Assembly (NCBI GenBank): GCA_934364985.1
Contig: CAKRMU010000002.1
Location: forward strand, 174,463 to 238,462
DNA from: an uncultured Porphyromonas sp.
GTDB lineage: Bacteria > Bacteroidota > Bacteroidia > Bacteroidales > Porphyromonadaceae
DNA length: 64,000 nucleotides
Reading direction: 5' to 3'
Shown here: positions 26,650 through 35,540 of the stretch, one piece after another
How positions within the stretch are numbered: position 1 is the stretch's first letter
Layout of the letters: the number at the start of each line of letters is the position of its first letter
The notes under the pieces: model-generated
Database searches by the model: none
The model's input: the letters and a program-made list of their open reading frames with translations, nothing else
Told to the model about the DNA's origin: nothing
Translations under genes and position numbers: made by a program

Positions 26650-29600
26650 TCAGCGGTCGACAGCGAGAATACCACCTCCACTATTCCCCGCATACTCTGG
26701 TGCATAATAGCTCTGAATTACGGCCGGACCATAAGTAAAGGTACCGCTATTTGTGGCGACAGCTTCCATCTCTATGATATGACGCCCACGTGGGAGGTAA
26801 TCTATGTATATCCTATCGTGAGTATCCCGCCGGCTATAATGCCACCAAAGTCGATCTGTGACATGGTATCCGCGGAAGTCGTATCCAAATTGAGAGGTAG
26901 CGGGTCGAGGATCTTGGACGGTGACCAAGCTAAGATCCTGCAACGTCTCTATGCGATAACGGACGATAAGTTTATCACCTTTTTTCACCCTATGAGCCAG
27001 CACAAACGTCTGCTCACCACCGGCTGTAACAGATCGGGTATATATCTCTTTCGTTACCTTAAGCTTATCACCCGTTGGTGTCACTTCGGCACTTGGCTGT
27101 GTCACCACGTAGCTTACACCACCAAAGATATAATCACTCTTAACACCTTGACAGGTAATCCTCAACGTCTGGGTACCTATTGGGCATTCTCGTGTCACCG
27201 CACCTGTGATTTGCTCCGCCGGGGTAAGTGGATAGGCATGACCATTCATTCGGATAACCGACTTATCGCTCAACGTAGTAGGGGTAATATGATGCAGGAT
27301 GAGCTTGGACACATCCATAATCCCACTATGGTACCAAATAGTATTTTGTTTGGTCTGCAAAGCAAATTTAACGACATCCTCAGTCACTTCATCCTTTTGC
27401 TCAGCGAGGAAAATCATCAGGGTCAACTTCTCATCATCATTAACCGTATACCCACTTCGGTCACGTATGAATGTTAGGATCTCCTCGTACTTGGCTTTAG
27501 GCTCGTACACTTTGGCATAACGTGCCAATCGAAGTAGCGTGTGGGTATCTGCCGTCTGATAATCAGCAAGTGCTTTGTCCAATCTCTCTTTGAGATTCTT
27601 AGGCATTGGCGGAAGCTTATAGCCATAGTCAGCTGCGAGGATGGCAAAACCGAGGACGTCTTTGTAGTAGCTCCGTTCGTCATTAAGCTCCTTCCATAGG
27701 AAGTCAAGTGAGCGATCAAAATGCCGGGTAATCTGCTTATTCTCTACCTCTAATCCTGAGAGTGTGGAGAGGATATAGTGCGTGAGCCAAGGACTCGCAC
27801 CATAAAAATCCTGGCTATATCTAAAGCCCCCACTCGGCACGATACATGCCTCAATACTTTTCTCTATAGCCTTAAGCTGTGCCGAAAGCCGAGCATCATT
27901 CGTGACATAGGAGTAAAATGCCGCCAACGTTTTGGGATCTGCCATCCTATCTATATAGGTCGCCTTCGGTTCGTCAATCCTTTGTAGCTCCGGTGCCACA
28001 CGCTTTAGGTAGCTTGCAAAGTCGGGATAGGTCCGGAGATAAGTCTGCAACTGCTTATAGACGTAGTAGTAGTTGAGCGAACCAAAGAGCGAAAAGTCGG
28101 ATGGCTTTTCATCTCTATTCGCAATGGCTAATTTACTCAATAATAGCTGTATAGGATCTAAATAAAGCTGTACCAATAATGGTGTTGTCGCAAGGTCAAC
28201 TTTAGGTAAAGAAAGCTCTATATCCTGCTGGTGGTACAGTGAAATGGGCTGTGCGATAAGGTAAGTAGAGGTATAACTCTGGAGTGGAATAACGCGCTCA
28301 ACCCCATCTTTTAAGGCATTCGAAGCCACATTTGCTTGCAATCGAAGCTCATCTGTAAAGGGAACCTCGATAGTGAAAGGGCAATTTGTGGTGCCGTGAG
28401 GAGCAACTGTCACTTCTCCTGATGCCAATAGAGTACTATCATTAGTAATATGATAGGTGGCAGTAAGTGGGGTATCGCCATTATTGCGGATCATCGCCTC
28501 GCCCTCAAGGATATCGCCTTTGGTGAGGAAGCGTGGCGTACTTAGCTCAATACTCAATGGCGAGTAGACCTCAAAAGTTACCTCTTTCTGGCACTCTTCT
28601 TTGAGGTCAGGAGTGAAGGAATATAGCTTTGCCACGTACTTAGTCTGAGTATCGGGGAGCTTGAAAGAGAGATCCACCTGACCTTTATCATCGGTTACAA
28701 GAAGTGCCGAGAAGTAAGCCGTCTCCACGAAATTCGTGCGCAGTGGAGCTTGGGGTACCACACCCGCGACTTGTGCTTGCTTGGACATAGCCGAAGTTTC
28801 TATCTCTACCACGTCCTCCACCAGCACCTCCTCGTTGGCCGCCATCAGGCGAAGGCTCTCTCCATATAGTCTACCTGCTCCACGGCTTTTAAGGTACATA
28901 AACTCATGGAATTCATACCTGTCAGAGTTCGAAAGCAGGGGCCAAAAGTCCGAATTACCCGCAGCATCAGCCACCGCTTTATCAAATACCGTGACGATGA
29001 CAGGAGCATTAGCCAACGCTTTTCCACCCCTACCATAGATCGTTAATGACCTTTTGAGCTGACTACTTGGCACCAAAGGTTGCTTGAATTCCAGCCCATC
29101 GACATGTGCCTTTTGCTGATTCTCCTCGTCTTTTGACAGCCTTATCTGGATCGTTTTGCCATAAGGGACACCCTCCTTGACCGTAGAAATGGAGACACTC
29201 ATTTTGCTGTTTGATGGCACTAAGTAGCGTTGTAGCTTGCCCGTTTGGCTATTTATATACTCGTGGTGTATGACATTGCCATCCTCTAATATGCTAAGCG
29301 AGATGGTCAAATCGTTATTGCTACCGAAAAGGACACAAGGCTCCTCCGGGATCTGAGTGGCAAAAAGCACATCATCAGAACGCAACTCGGTATCATCAGG
29401 GGCGTAAAAATAGTAGTCCTCATCACTCACTTCGGATACCTCTTTGCCATAACCATCGATCGTGTATATCCTAAGGGCATACCGACCACTTGGGAGATTA
29501 GGTAGTGAGCATTCCTCCTCTCCATTCACAGGAATTTCACCTAATTTGATGGTCTCCTTGCCACTAACGAGTTCGGCGAATAGGTGTCTTCCCTCCAGCG

Positions 29601-31593
29601 AACCTAAATACCTGCTGTTGTATGGTTGCGTTGTAGTTCGCAACTTAAACCCTAATTTATTAATGACATCGCCCTGCAATACAAGGTCAGCACTCAGGGG
29701 CATATCGGTGCTGTCTGTGGGTATGTAAAGACCCTTAGTAGCGGTATTGCCTATAGCATCAACCGCCATAAATTCAAGGTCATCCCCATCCTCCTTGATA
29801 ACTGGTGTAGAGATCACAAAGGTGCCATCCTCAGAAGTCGCCACCTCAATACGCTCATCATCGCCATAGGTCATTTGCACCTTAGCAGGAGTTGGGAGCC
29901 CATTCAAGTCGGTCGTTTTGCCATAAACGACAAGCGGGTTATCGAATACATACCCTTTGGGAATGCTATCTATCGTCACCTCTAAATAGCTCCTTTGATA
30001 ATCTTCAACAGTGATATATTGGTCGCCGAAAGAGGATTCAAGGCGGAAGTCATTCAGGTCTTGGTCATCAGGGATATTGAATGCAAGCTCCACGACTCCC
30101 TGCTTATCGGTCCTGCATTTTTCCTCTTTAAGAATCACTTCCTCGGCATTCTTATTTGCCATAAATCGTATTGTCAGCGATTGATTAGGCAGGACTTCGT
30201 GTTTGTTACCTTGGGTCTTAACTGCAACGACTCCTACCTTTAGCTCCTGCCCTCTTCGGTACATTGGGCGATCAGGATAGTAGGATACGGAGGTAAATTC
30301 TTTAGGCTCTACCGTTTGAGGGAGTCGAGGTATATAGATCCGATGAGGTCGCACTAAGCGTGAGTCTTCTACCGATACCCAGTAAGGCTTATCCCGATGA
30401 TAAAATGTTGCAAAACCCTGCATATCCGTACTGTTAGTGCGGATAGTCCGACGAAGGTCATTGCTCATCGTCTTGATGGCAACGCCCTTTACGGGGGCAC
30501 CGGTCGCCATATCCACCACCTTTACTTGCGTACTATTATTGGGCAAAGTGTGGGATGAGACGAAGATTTTTTCGTAAGAAAGGTAATGCCGAGTGACGAT
30601 ATCCGCCTTGTCTACTTCCTTCAATCGATAATCGTAATCTGCGACATTAGGGAGCGTGTCTTGTAGCACTTCTCGGATGATTCCCGGTGTATACGTCCTA
30701 ACTACTTTGTCTTCTCGCCGAAGCTCGAGCGTGGTACCTGCCAACCCGAATACGTCCACTTCTACGATGCCTTTATTGATATCCTTGAACTTTAATTGCA
30801 GGGAAAAGCTTTTATTTCCCAATATCTTACGTGCGATCGCATTGGCTTTTTTCTCGTACTGAGTGCCGTCAAGGAGTTTAAGGAGTGGTGATAACTTACT
30901 ATCGTATGTGTGGATTAAGGCGGACCATTTACCCTCAATCTTAGGCTCTGGAGTGCGACCTATCTTACGCTCAAGTGGCACCACTTCGTCGTTGTATTTC
31001 CACTCAAGGTAATAGATATGTAGCATTGAAGCCTCCTCGGAAGTACCAAAACGCTTGAAGTAATTGGGGTAATCCTTCTTCTCTATAGCCTTAGTTTCCG
31101 TGATGAGATTTAGGGCTTCGGGGTAATAATGATGCTGTAATGCGATCTCCAATTCGTCCGTAATGAGTTGAGAGAAGGAGCGATCAAAGTGCTCTAATTG
31201 TCCTAATATTCCGACGATGTTGTTGTAGATATTTCGCTCTTCAAATAGTCGGAATCCCCATCTTTCGACTCTGGACTCTCGCACCAATTCTTTGCTATCT
31301 TGGCTCCTAAGGAAATCCCTATAACTAAGTAGCTCTTTGAGGATTTTCCGGGCTTCTTTTACAGACTTTTCGTGGCTCCATAATAGGGTATCAGGTGCCT
31401 TGTCGTTATGCTCATCATACTCCGTAATATCCCTATAAAAGTTATTGGAGAGCCTATCAAGTGACCTCAAAGAACTGATCAATTGCTCTTTCTCCATCCT
31501 ATATTTGTTTTGCTTTACGTTGCTATTCGCTGCCACGGCTATGGTAGCAATGGCGAGTGCTAATAGCAGTATCCATTTACCTTTTCCCGTCAT
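26650..31593 (-). CDS. Alpha-2-macroglobulin family protein, apparently without thioester
   Basis: A 1647-residue exported protein: signal-like N-terminal helix (about residues 6-22), a long helical region to about 300, macroglobulin domains (YPDRPMYRRGQELKVGVV near 450 is the family signature), an A2M domain (TPRFLTKGDILEGEAMIRNNGD near 1080), a toroid helical domain, and the C-terminal receptor-like domain (YRIETLQDLSLVTVQDPRPA near 1550). I find no CXEQ thioester motif in the toroid region, so covalent protease trapping is unlikely. Such proteins guard the periplasm against proteases or assist envelope assembly. It is the last gene of frr-rsgA-TPR-A2M and overlaps the TPR gene by 17 nt. 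Confidence 0.88.
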   Translation of the reverse strand: MTGKGKWILLLALAIATIAVAANSNVKQNKYRMEKEQLISSLRSLDRLSNNFYRDITEYDEHNDKAPDTLLWSHEKSVKEARKILKELLSYRDFLRSQDSKELVRESRVERWGFRLFEERNIYNNIVGILGQLEHFDRSFSQLITDELEIALQHHYYPEALNLITETKAIEKKDYPNYFKRFGTSEEASMLHIYYLEWKYNDEVVPLERKIGRTPEPKIEGKWSALIHTYDSKLSPLLKLLDGTQYEKKANAIARKILGNKSFSLQLKFKDINKGIVEVDVFGLAGTTLELRREDKVVRTYTPGIIREVLQDTLPNVADYDYRLKEVDKADIVTRHYLSYEKIFVSSHTLPNNSTQVKVVDMATGAPVKGVAIKTMSNDLRRTIRTNSTDMQGFATFYHRDKPYWVSVEDSRLVRPHRIYIPRLPQTVEPKEFTSVSYYPDRPMYRRGQELKVGVVAVKTQGNKHEVLPNQSLTIRFMANKNAEEVILKEEKCRTDKQGVVELAFNIPDDQDLNDFRLESSFGDQYITVEDYQRSYLEVTIDSIPKGYVFDNPLVVYGKTTDLNGLPTPAKVQMTYGDDERIEVATSEDGTFVISTPVIKEDGDDLEFMAVDAIGNTATKGLYIPTDSTDMPLSADLVLQGDVINKLGFKLRTTTQPYNSRYLGSLEGRHLFAELVSGKETIKLGEIPVNGEEECSLPNLPSGRYALRIYTIDGYGKEVSEVSDEDYYFYAPDDTELRSDDVLFATQIPEEPCVLFGSNNDLTISLSILEDGNVIHHEYINSQTGKLQRYLVPSNSKMSVSISTVKEGVPYGKTIQIRLSKDEENQQKAHVDGLEFKQPLVPSSQLKRSLTIYGRGGKALANAPVIVTVFDKAVADAAGNSDFWPLLSNSDRYEFHEFMYLKSRGAGRLYGESLRLMAANEEVLVEDVVEIETSAMSKQAQVAGVVPQAPLRTNFVETAYFSALLVTDDKGQVDLSFKLPDTQTKYVAKLYSFTPDLKEECQKEVTFEVYSPLSIELSTPRFLTKGDILEGEAMIRNNGDTPLTATYHITNDSTLLASGEVTVAPHGTTNCPFTIEVPFTDELRLQANVASNALKDGVERVIPLQSYTSTYLIAQPISLYHQQDIELSLPKVDLATTPLLVQLYLDPIQLLLSKLAIANRDEKPSDFSLFGSLNYYYVYKQLQTYLRTYPDFASYLKRVAPELQRIDEPKATYIDRMADPKTLAAFYSYVTNDARLSAQLKAIEKSIEACIVPSGGFRYSQDFYGASPWLTHYILSTLSGLEVENKQITRHFDRSLDFLWKELNDERSYYKDVLGFAILAADYGYKLPPMPKNLKERLDKALADYQTADTHTLLRLARYAKVYEPKAKYEEILTFIRDRSGYTVNDDEKLTLMIFLAEQKDEVTEDVVKFALQTKQNTIWYHSGIMDVSKLILHHITPTTLSDKSVIRMNGHAYPLTPAEQITGAVTRECPIGTQTLRITCQGVKSDYIFGGVSYVVTQPSAEVTPTGDKLKVTKEIYTRSVTAGGEQTFVLAHRVKKGDKLIVRYRIETLQDLSLVTVQDPRPATSQFGYDFRGYHVTDRLWWHYSRRDTHDRIYIDYLPRGRHIIEMEAVATNSGTFTYGPAVIQSYYAPEYAGNSGGGILAVDR

Positions 31594-32422
31594 TTTTCAC
31601 TTCATTTATTCTTGATTCAGTTATTCCTAATCTCTTAGCTTCGTAAAAATCTTTTTCTGCAAGAGTCACCTCGCCATACCTCATCCAGATGGCTCCACGT
31701 AGTAAATAATCCTCCCCGTCTGCTCGCTTTAGTTCGTTGATGATATGCCTAACATTGTCGAGAGCTTCGGACTTTCGATCCTGCCTTAGGAGCAACCAGC
31801 CGAGCTCTCTGTAGGCGATTGGCATCTTTGGATACTTATCAATCAGGTGGGTGAGTAGTTTCTCCGCTTTGAGTGCGTCCCCGTCTGCCTCGTAGGCTTT
31901 AGCCAATGCTACGCGAGGTAGATAGGCGGTAGGATTGAGCTTCATTATCTGCTCAAGGTCATTGATAGCACCGCTATACAGGTTTAGTTTGTGCCGCACC
32001 CTTGCCCTGTTATATAGGGGTATCTCCCACGTTGGTTGTAGGCGAATCAATTCGTCTAAGTCCATGAGGGCATCATTGAGGTGCCCACTCTGCTCGTTTA
32101 TCTCGGCACGCCGAGAGCGTAGTTGTGTGACCTCGGGTTGCTCTGCAATCGCTTTAGAGAGCTCCGAAAGGGCAGCTACAGTATCCTGCCTTGCGAGTTG
32201 TAGCTCCGCGAGATTTCCCCTAAGTATAAAGTTACCTTCATGATTAGGGTATAGGTCTAACGCACTATGAAGAACCCACTCTGCACTATCGGGCATCTCG
32301 GCTTCGTAGTAAGAGATGTACCGGCTCACTAATTCCTCATAAGTGGAGACGGGAGGGTCGCTTGCCCGGATGTGCGACAAAGGCAAAAGCCCTACGATAA
32401 GTGCTTTGACAAAATACTTCAT
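31577..32422 (-). CDS. Periplasmic TPR-repeat protein
   Basis: A 281-residue protein with an N-terminal signal peptide (MKYFVKALIVGLLPLSHIRA) followed by about six TPR helix pairs (for example GHLNDALMDLDELIRLQP, LYSGAINDLEQIMKLNP, DALKAEKLLTHLIDKYP). It is placed between rsgA (28-bp gap) and the alpha-2-macroglobulin gene, whose start it overlaps. The tight coupling suggests an accessory role for that protein; this is inference from context. Confidence 0.75.
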   Translation of the reverse strand: MKYFVKALIVGLLPLSHIRASDPPVSTYEELVSRYISYYEAEMPDSAEWVLHSALDLYPNHEGNFILRGNLAELQLARQDTVAALSELSKAIAEQPEVTQLRSRRAEINEQSGHLNDALMDLDELIRLQPTWEIPLYNRARVRHKLNLYSGAINDLEQIMKLNPTAYLPRVALAKAYEADGDALKAEKLLTHLIDKYPKMPIAYRELGWLLLRQDRKSEALDNVRHIINELKRADGEDYLLRGAIWMRYGEVTLAEKDFYEAKRLGITESRINEVKNDGKR

Positions 32423-32450
32423 AAGCCTTTTATTTCAGAGGCAAATGGGC

Positions 32451-33401
32451 TTACAGCCTATATTTACCTTCAGTTTCATCGTTTAGGATACTGAGGTAGC
32501 TTTTGTACCGAGATTGTGTCAGTCTACCCGTGCTTAGAGCGTGAAGAACTGCACACTCCGGCTCGTGGGTATGTGTGCAATCATCAAATCGGCACTCCTT
32601 GCTCAGCTCGAAGATCTCCGGGAAATAATGCCCCACTTGATGGCGTTCAAACTCAATGGTACCAAAGCCTTTGATGCCGGGAGTATCTATAAGATAGGTG
32701 TCGGGAGTCGCACCATAGGGTATCATCTCTGAGAATGTCGTGGTGTGTACTCCCGTATTATGTACCTCCGAAATCTCCTGAGTACGGAGGTGTGCATCTG
32801 GTACTATTTGGTTAATGAATGTCGACTTTCCCACGCCCGAATGCCCGCTGATAAGAGTTGTCCCTGTGGCTATGTACTCCTTAACTGCCTCCAGCCCCAC
32901 ATCGTATTTGGCTGAAATCTCGAAGCAGGTGTACCCTAAGCGTTGGTAAAGGATCATCAACCTATTGAGCTTTAGATGCTCACGATCGTCGTACCTGTCT
33001 GCTTTGTTAAAGACGATTGCCGTGGGCACTTGATACGCTTCGGCAGTGGCGAGGTAACGATCGATGAAAGTAGTGGAGGTGACAGGGTAATTAATTGTCA
33101 CTAACAGGAGGGAGCGATCTATATTAGCTCCGATAATATGGGCTTGCTTAGAGAGGTTGGAGGATCTCCGGATAATGTAATTACGCCGTGGGTGAATAGC
33201 GGTGATCCACCCCACTGTGTCCCGCTCATTATCAGGGGGCAATTCGAAGTCTACCCGATCGCCTACAGCCACAGGATTAGTGGTCTGTATGCCATTCAGC
33301 TTAAAGCTACCCTTTAGTTTACAACTAAAAGGCACCCCCTCTTGGGTCTTAACGACATACAGACTTCCTGTATTCTGAACCACTAATCCCGTCATGCTCA
33401 A
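32451..33401 (-). CDS. rsgA: Ribosome small-subunit-dependent GTPase RsgA
   Basis: Circularly permuted GTPase that acts in 30S maturation. The 316-residue protein has an N-terminal OB-fold (GDRVDFE near residue 47), then G4 (FNKADRYDD near 134), G1 (GHSGVGKSTFINQI near 186), G3 (LIDTPGIKGFG near 236), in the permuted order, and the C-terminal zinc site ECRFDDCTHTHEPEC near 275. Met3 is an alternative start. It lies 25 bp after frr. Confidence 0.96.
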   Translation of the reverse strand: MSMTGLVVQNTGSLYVVKTQEGVPFSCKLKGSFKLNGIQTTNPVAVGDRVDFELPPDNERDTVGWITAIHPRRNYIIRRSSNLSKQAHIIGANIDRSLLLVTINYPVTSTTFIDRYLATAEAYQVPTAIVFNKADRYDDREHLKLNRLMILYQRLGYTCFEISAKYDVGLEAVKEYIATGTTLISGHSGVGKSTFINQIVPDAHLRTQEISEVHNTGVHTTTFSEMIPYGATPDTYLIDTPGIKGFGTIEFERHQVGHYFPEIFELSKECRFDDCTHTHEPECAVLHALSTGRLTQSRYKSYLSILNDETEGKYRL

Positions 33402-33426
33402 ACGTAGATAGGGAGAATAACGTGTA

Positions 33427-33987
33427 CTACATGGTCATGATCTCTTTCTCCTTAGTAGCGAAGAGGTCATCCACTTTTTTGATATAGTCATCGTGCAACT
33501 TTTGGACGTCGTCTTCGGCACTCTTAGAGACATCCTCGGGCATCCCTTCTTTGATTTGTTTCTTGAGGGTATCGATGGCATCCCTACGAGCATTGCGGAC
33601 ACTTACCTTGGCCTGCTCGGCTTCAGACTTGACCATCTTGGCGAGGTCTCTACGACGCTCCTCCGTCAGTGGTGGGATTCCGATGCGGATCAAGTCGCCA
33701 TTATTCTCAGGCATAATACCCAAGTCAGAGTCGATAATTGCCTTCTCGATGTCTTTAATAATCTTCTTTTCCCATGGGGTCACTATGATTGTCTTGGCAT
33801 CGGGTACCGACACATTCGCCACATTATTTAGAGGAGTGGGCGTGCCGTAATAGGGGACACGGATATCATCCAATAGCTTAGGATTGGCTTTACCGGCACG
33901 TATCTTAGCCAATTTTTCATCCAGAAAAGCTATGGTATCATTCATCGCCTTTTTAGTCTCCTTAAGTATGGTAGCTACATCTTTCAT
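33427..33987 (-). CDS. frr: Ribosome recycling factor
   Basis: Splits post-termination ribosomes together with EF-G. The 186-residue protein has the full-length RRF pattern: [22 protein letters not shown] near residue 28, the [15 protein letters not shown] region, the [23 protein letters not shown] hinge region, and the helical end. It is the first gene of an operon with rsgA. Confidence 0.98.
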   Translation of the reverse strand: MKDVATILKETKKAMNDTIAFLDEKLAKIRAGKANPKLLDDIRVPYYGTPTPLNNVANVSVPDAKTIIVTPWEKKIIKDIEKAIIDSDLGIMPENNGDLIRIGIPPLTEERRRDLAKMVKSEAEQAKVSVRNARRDAIDTLKKQIKEGMPEDVSKSAEDDVQKLHDDYIKKVDDLFATKEKEIMTM

Positions 33988-34033
33988 ATCTTGAATGCAA
34001 ATAGGTTGGATATTATCTAATACTCACTGAATA

Positions 34034-34041
34034 CAAAGATA
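34034..34041 (-). promoter_or_regulatory. Bacteroidota -7 box upstream of frr
   Basis: TATCTTTG on the minus strand lies about 47 bp before the frr ATG and fits TAnnTTTG. A -33 TTG is not obvious. Confidence 0.45.
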
Positions 34042-34121
34042 AGTATTTATCTCAAGTACACAAAGAGTTACCACAAAAACATGCTCTTCGGTGTCATTTA
34101 TTTCGTATATAGCAAAAAGTG

Positions 34122-34228
34122 GATACCCGTAATACGGCAAAAATAATACCTGGTATTAGCTCCGACGTATTCCCTATATTCGCCGAGGCTAATTCCCTAT
34201 ATTCGTTTTTGCTGATTCCTGTTATCCG
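34122..34228. repeat. Five-unit 23-bp-period palindromic array (array E)
   Basis: Cores start at 34122, 34145, 34168, 34191 and 34214 in exact 23-bp register (GATACCCGTAATACG, AATACCTGGTATTAG, TATTCCCTATATTCG, AATTCCCTATATTCG, GATTCCTGTTATCCG). Spacers include CTCCGACG and CCGAGGCT. An A5 tract precedes it. A lone related core, GAATATCAGGGATCC, lies at 34301-34315. It sits between divergent frr and the phosphofructokinase gene. Confidence 0.84.
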
Positions 34229-34340
34229 ATTTAGCGTGATGGGAATTCGCTATATATCACTGCCTTACAACGTCTTAAAGAGCCGCCTATCCTACAGGGC
34301 GAATATCAGGGATCCGCCTCTAAGTTTATCGTGAGATGAA

Positions 34341-34371
34341 TTGTAGGGATGCGGAGAATTGTTTACTTTTG
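34341..34371 (+). promoter_or_regulatory. Promoter of the phosphofructokinase gene
   Basis: TTG (34341-34343) and TACTTTTG (34364-34371), 20 bp apart, fit the Bacteroidota consensus. The predicted start of transcription lies after the upstream in-frame ATG at 34349, which supports translation from 34412. Confidence 0.65.
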
Positions 34372-34411
34372 TAACGGAGCAAATCACAAACTCAATACGC
34401 ATTTATTAGAG

Positions 34412-35491
34412 ATGAAAGCGAAGAGAATAGGGATATTATCATCGGGAGGCGATGCTCCCGGTATCAACGCTACGATTAGGGCAGTGGCTAAAACCGCTAT
34501 TTTTGATCACGGCATGGAGGTGTTGGGGTTTAAAGGGGGTTTCACGGGGATCACGAGCAAGAATTTCATCGAGTTAAATATGATGAACCTCTCAAGTCTC
34601 CTCAGCATGGGAGGTACGATATTGGGGTCAAGTAGAGATAAAGCCTTCCGAAAAGCTCTGCTTAAAGATGACAAAGCCCTCAAAGACTTTAGGCGGGCGT
34701 GGGACGATTTGGAGCTCGACGCTATCGTTTGTATCGGAGGGAATGGCACCCAAAAGACCACTGCAGTGGTATCGGAGTTGGGATTCAATGCCATTGGGAT
34801 CCCTAAGACCATCGATAATGATGTATTTGGCACTGATGTCACTTTCGGCTTTGACACTGCCGTAGGTATCGCGACGGAATTGATTGACAGGATACACAGC
34901 ACGGCTCAGAGCCATAATAGGGTGATCGTCGTGGAGGTGATGGGGCATGAAGCCGGCTGGATAGCCCTCCACTCCGGTATGGCCGGAGGTGCCGATGTTA
35001 TACTATTACCCGAATTGGGATGCGACCTTCAGAGAGTATATAAAGCCATTCGGAAACGCTATGAAGAGGGGAAAAATTATGCGATTATCGTGGTAGCCGA
35101 GGGGTTGATTTTTGATGAACTTAAAGACGTCCCCGAGGAGGAGCGAGAGTCAGCCGGGCACTACCTTTCGCGGAAGCTCCGTGAAGATGCCGGCATAGAT
35201 AGCCGTGAGACGGTATTAGGGTACGTACAGCGAGGAGGTGCTCCCTCATCTTTCGACCGCAATCTATGTACTCGTTTCGGTGGGCATGCCTCACAACTCA
35301 TTGCGGATGGCATATTTGGGGTAATGGTAAGTATGAAAGGGGGCAAAGTAACCCACGTACCTCTGAGTACCGTTAAGGATAAATTGAGACTCGTACAACA
35401 AAATGACGAACTTATCCGAGAGGGCAGGCGGATGGATGTCTGCTTCGGTATTGACTTCGATCATCTTCGGTATACTACCGATAGCAATTAG
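34412..35491 (+). CDS. pfkA: 6-phosphofructokinase
   Basis: Glycolytic kinase that makes fructose 1,6-bisphosphate. Start is set at ATG 34412 (MKAKRIGILSSGGDAPGINA); the frame opens earlier at 34349, but that codon lies within the promoter. The 359-residue protein has SSGGDAPGINATIR, the donor-site loop CIGGNGTQ, the catalytic PKTIDNDVFGTD, the substrate segments VEVMGHEAGWIAL and the late LGYVQRGGAPSSFDR. The donor-site Gly, together with Lys before TIDND, is the mixed signature of the group III enzymes, which are mostly ATP-dependent; the donor should be treated as unproven. Confidence 0.92.
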   Translation: MKAKRIGILSSGGDAPGINATIRAVAKTAIFDHGMEVLGFKGGFTGITSKNFIELNMMNLSSLLSMGGTILGSSRDKAFRKALLKDDKALKDFRRAWDDLELDAIVCIGGNGTQKTTAVVSELGFNAIGIPKTIDNDVFGTDVTFGFDTAVGIATELIDRIHSTAQSHNRVIVVEVMGHEAGWIALHSGMAGGADVILLPELGCDLQRVYKAIRKRYEEGKNYAIIVVAEGLIFDELKDVPEEERESAGHYLSRKLREDAGIDSRETVLGYVQRGGAPSSFDRNLCTRFGGHASQLIADGIFGVMVSMKGGKVTHVPLSTVKDKLRLVQQNDELIREGRRMDVCFGIDFDHLRYTTDSN

Positions 35492-35540
35492 CATCGAATT
35501 TAAGAGCTAATAATCGCAACACTTTCTTTGATAAGCTACT

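Noticed and set aside
26779..27477. 232-codon open frame antisense to the alpha-2-macroglobulin gene
   Set aside because: Shadow of the long gene; no start signal, no recognisable protein features.
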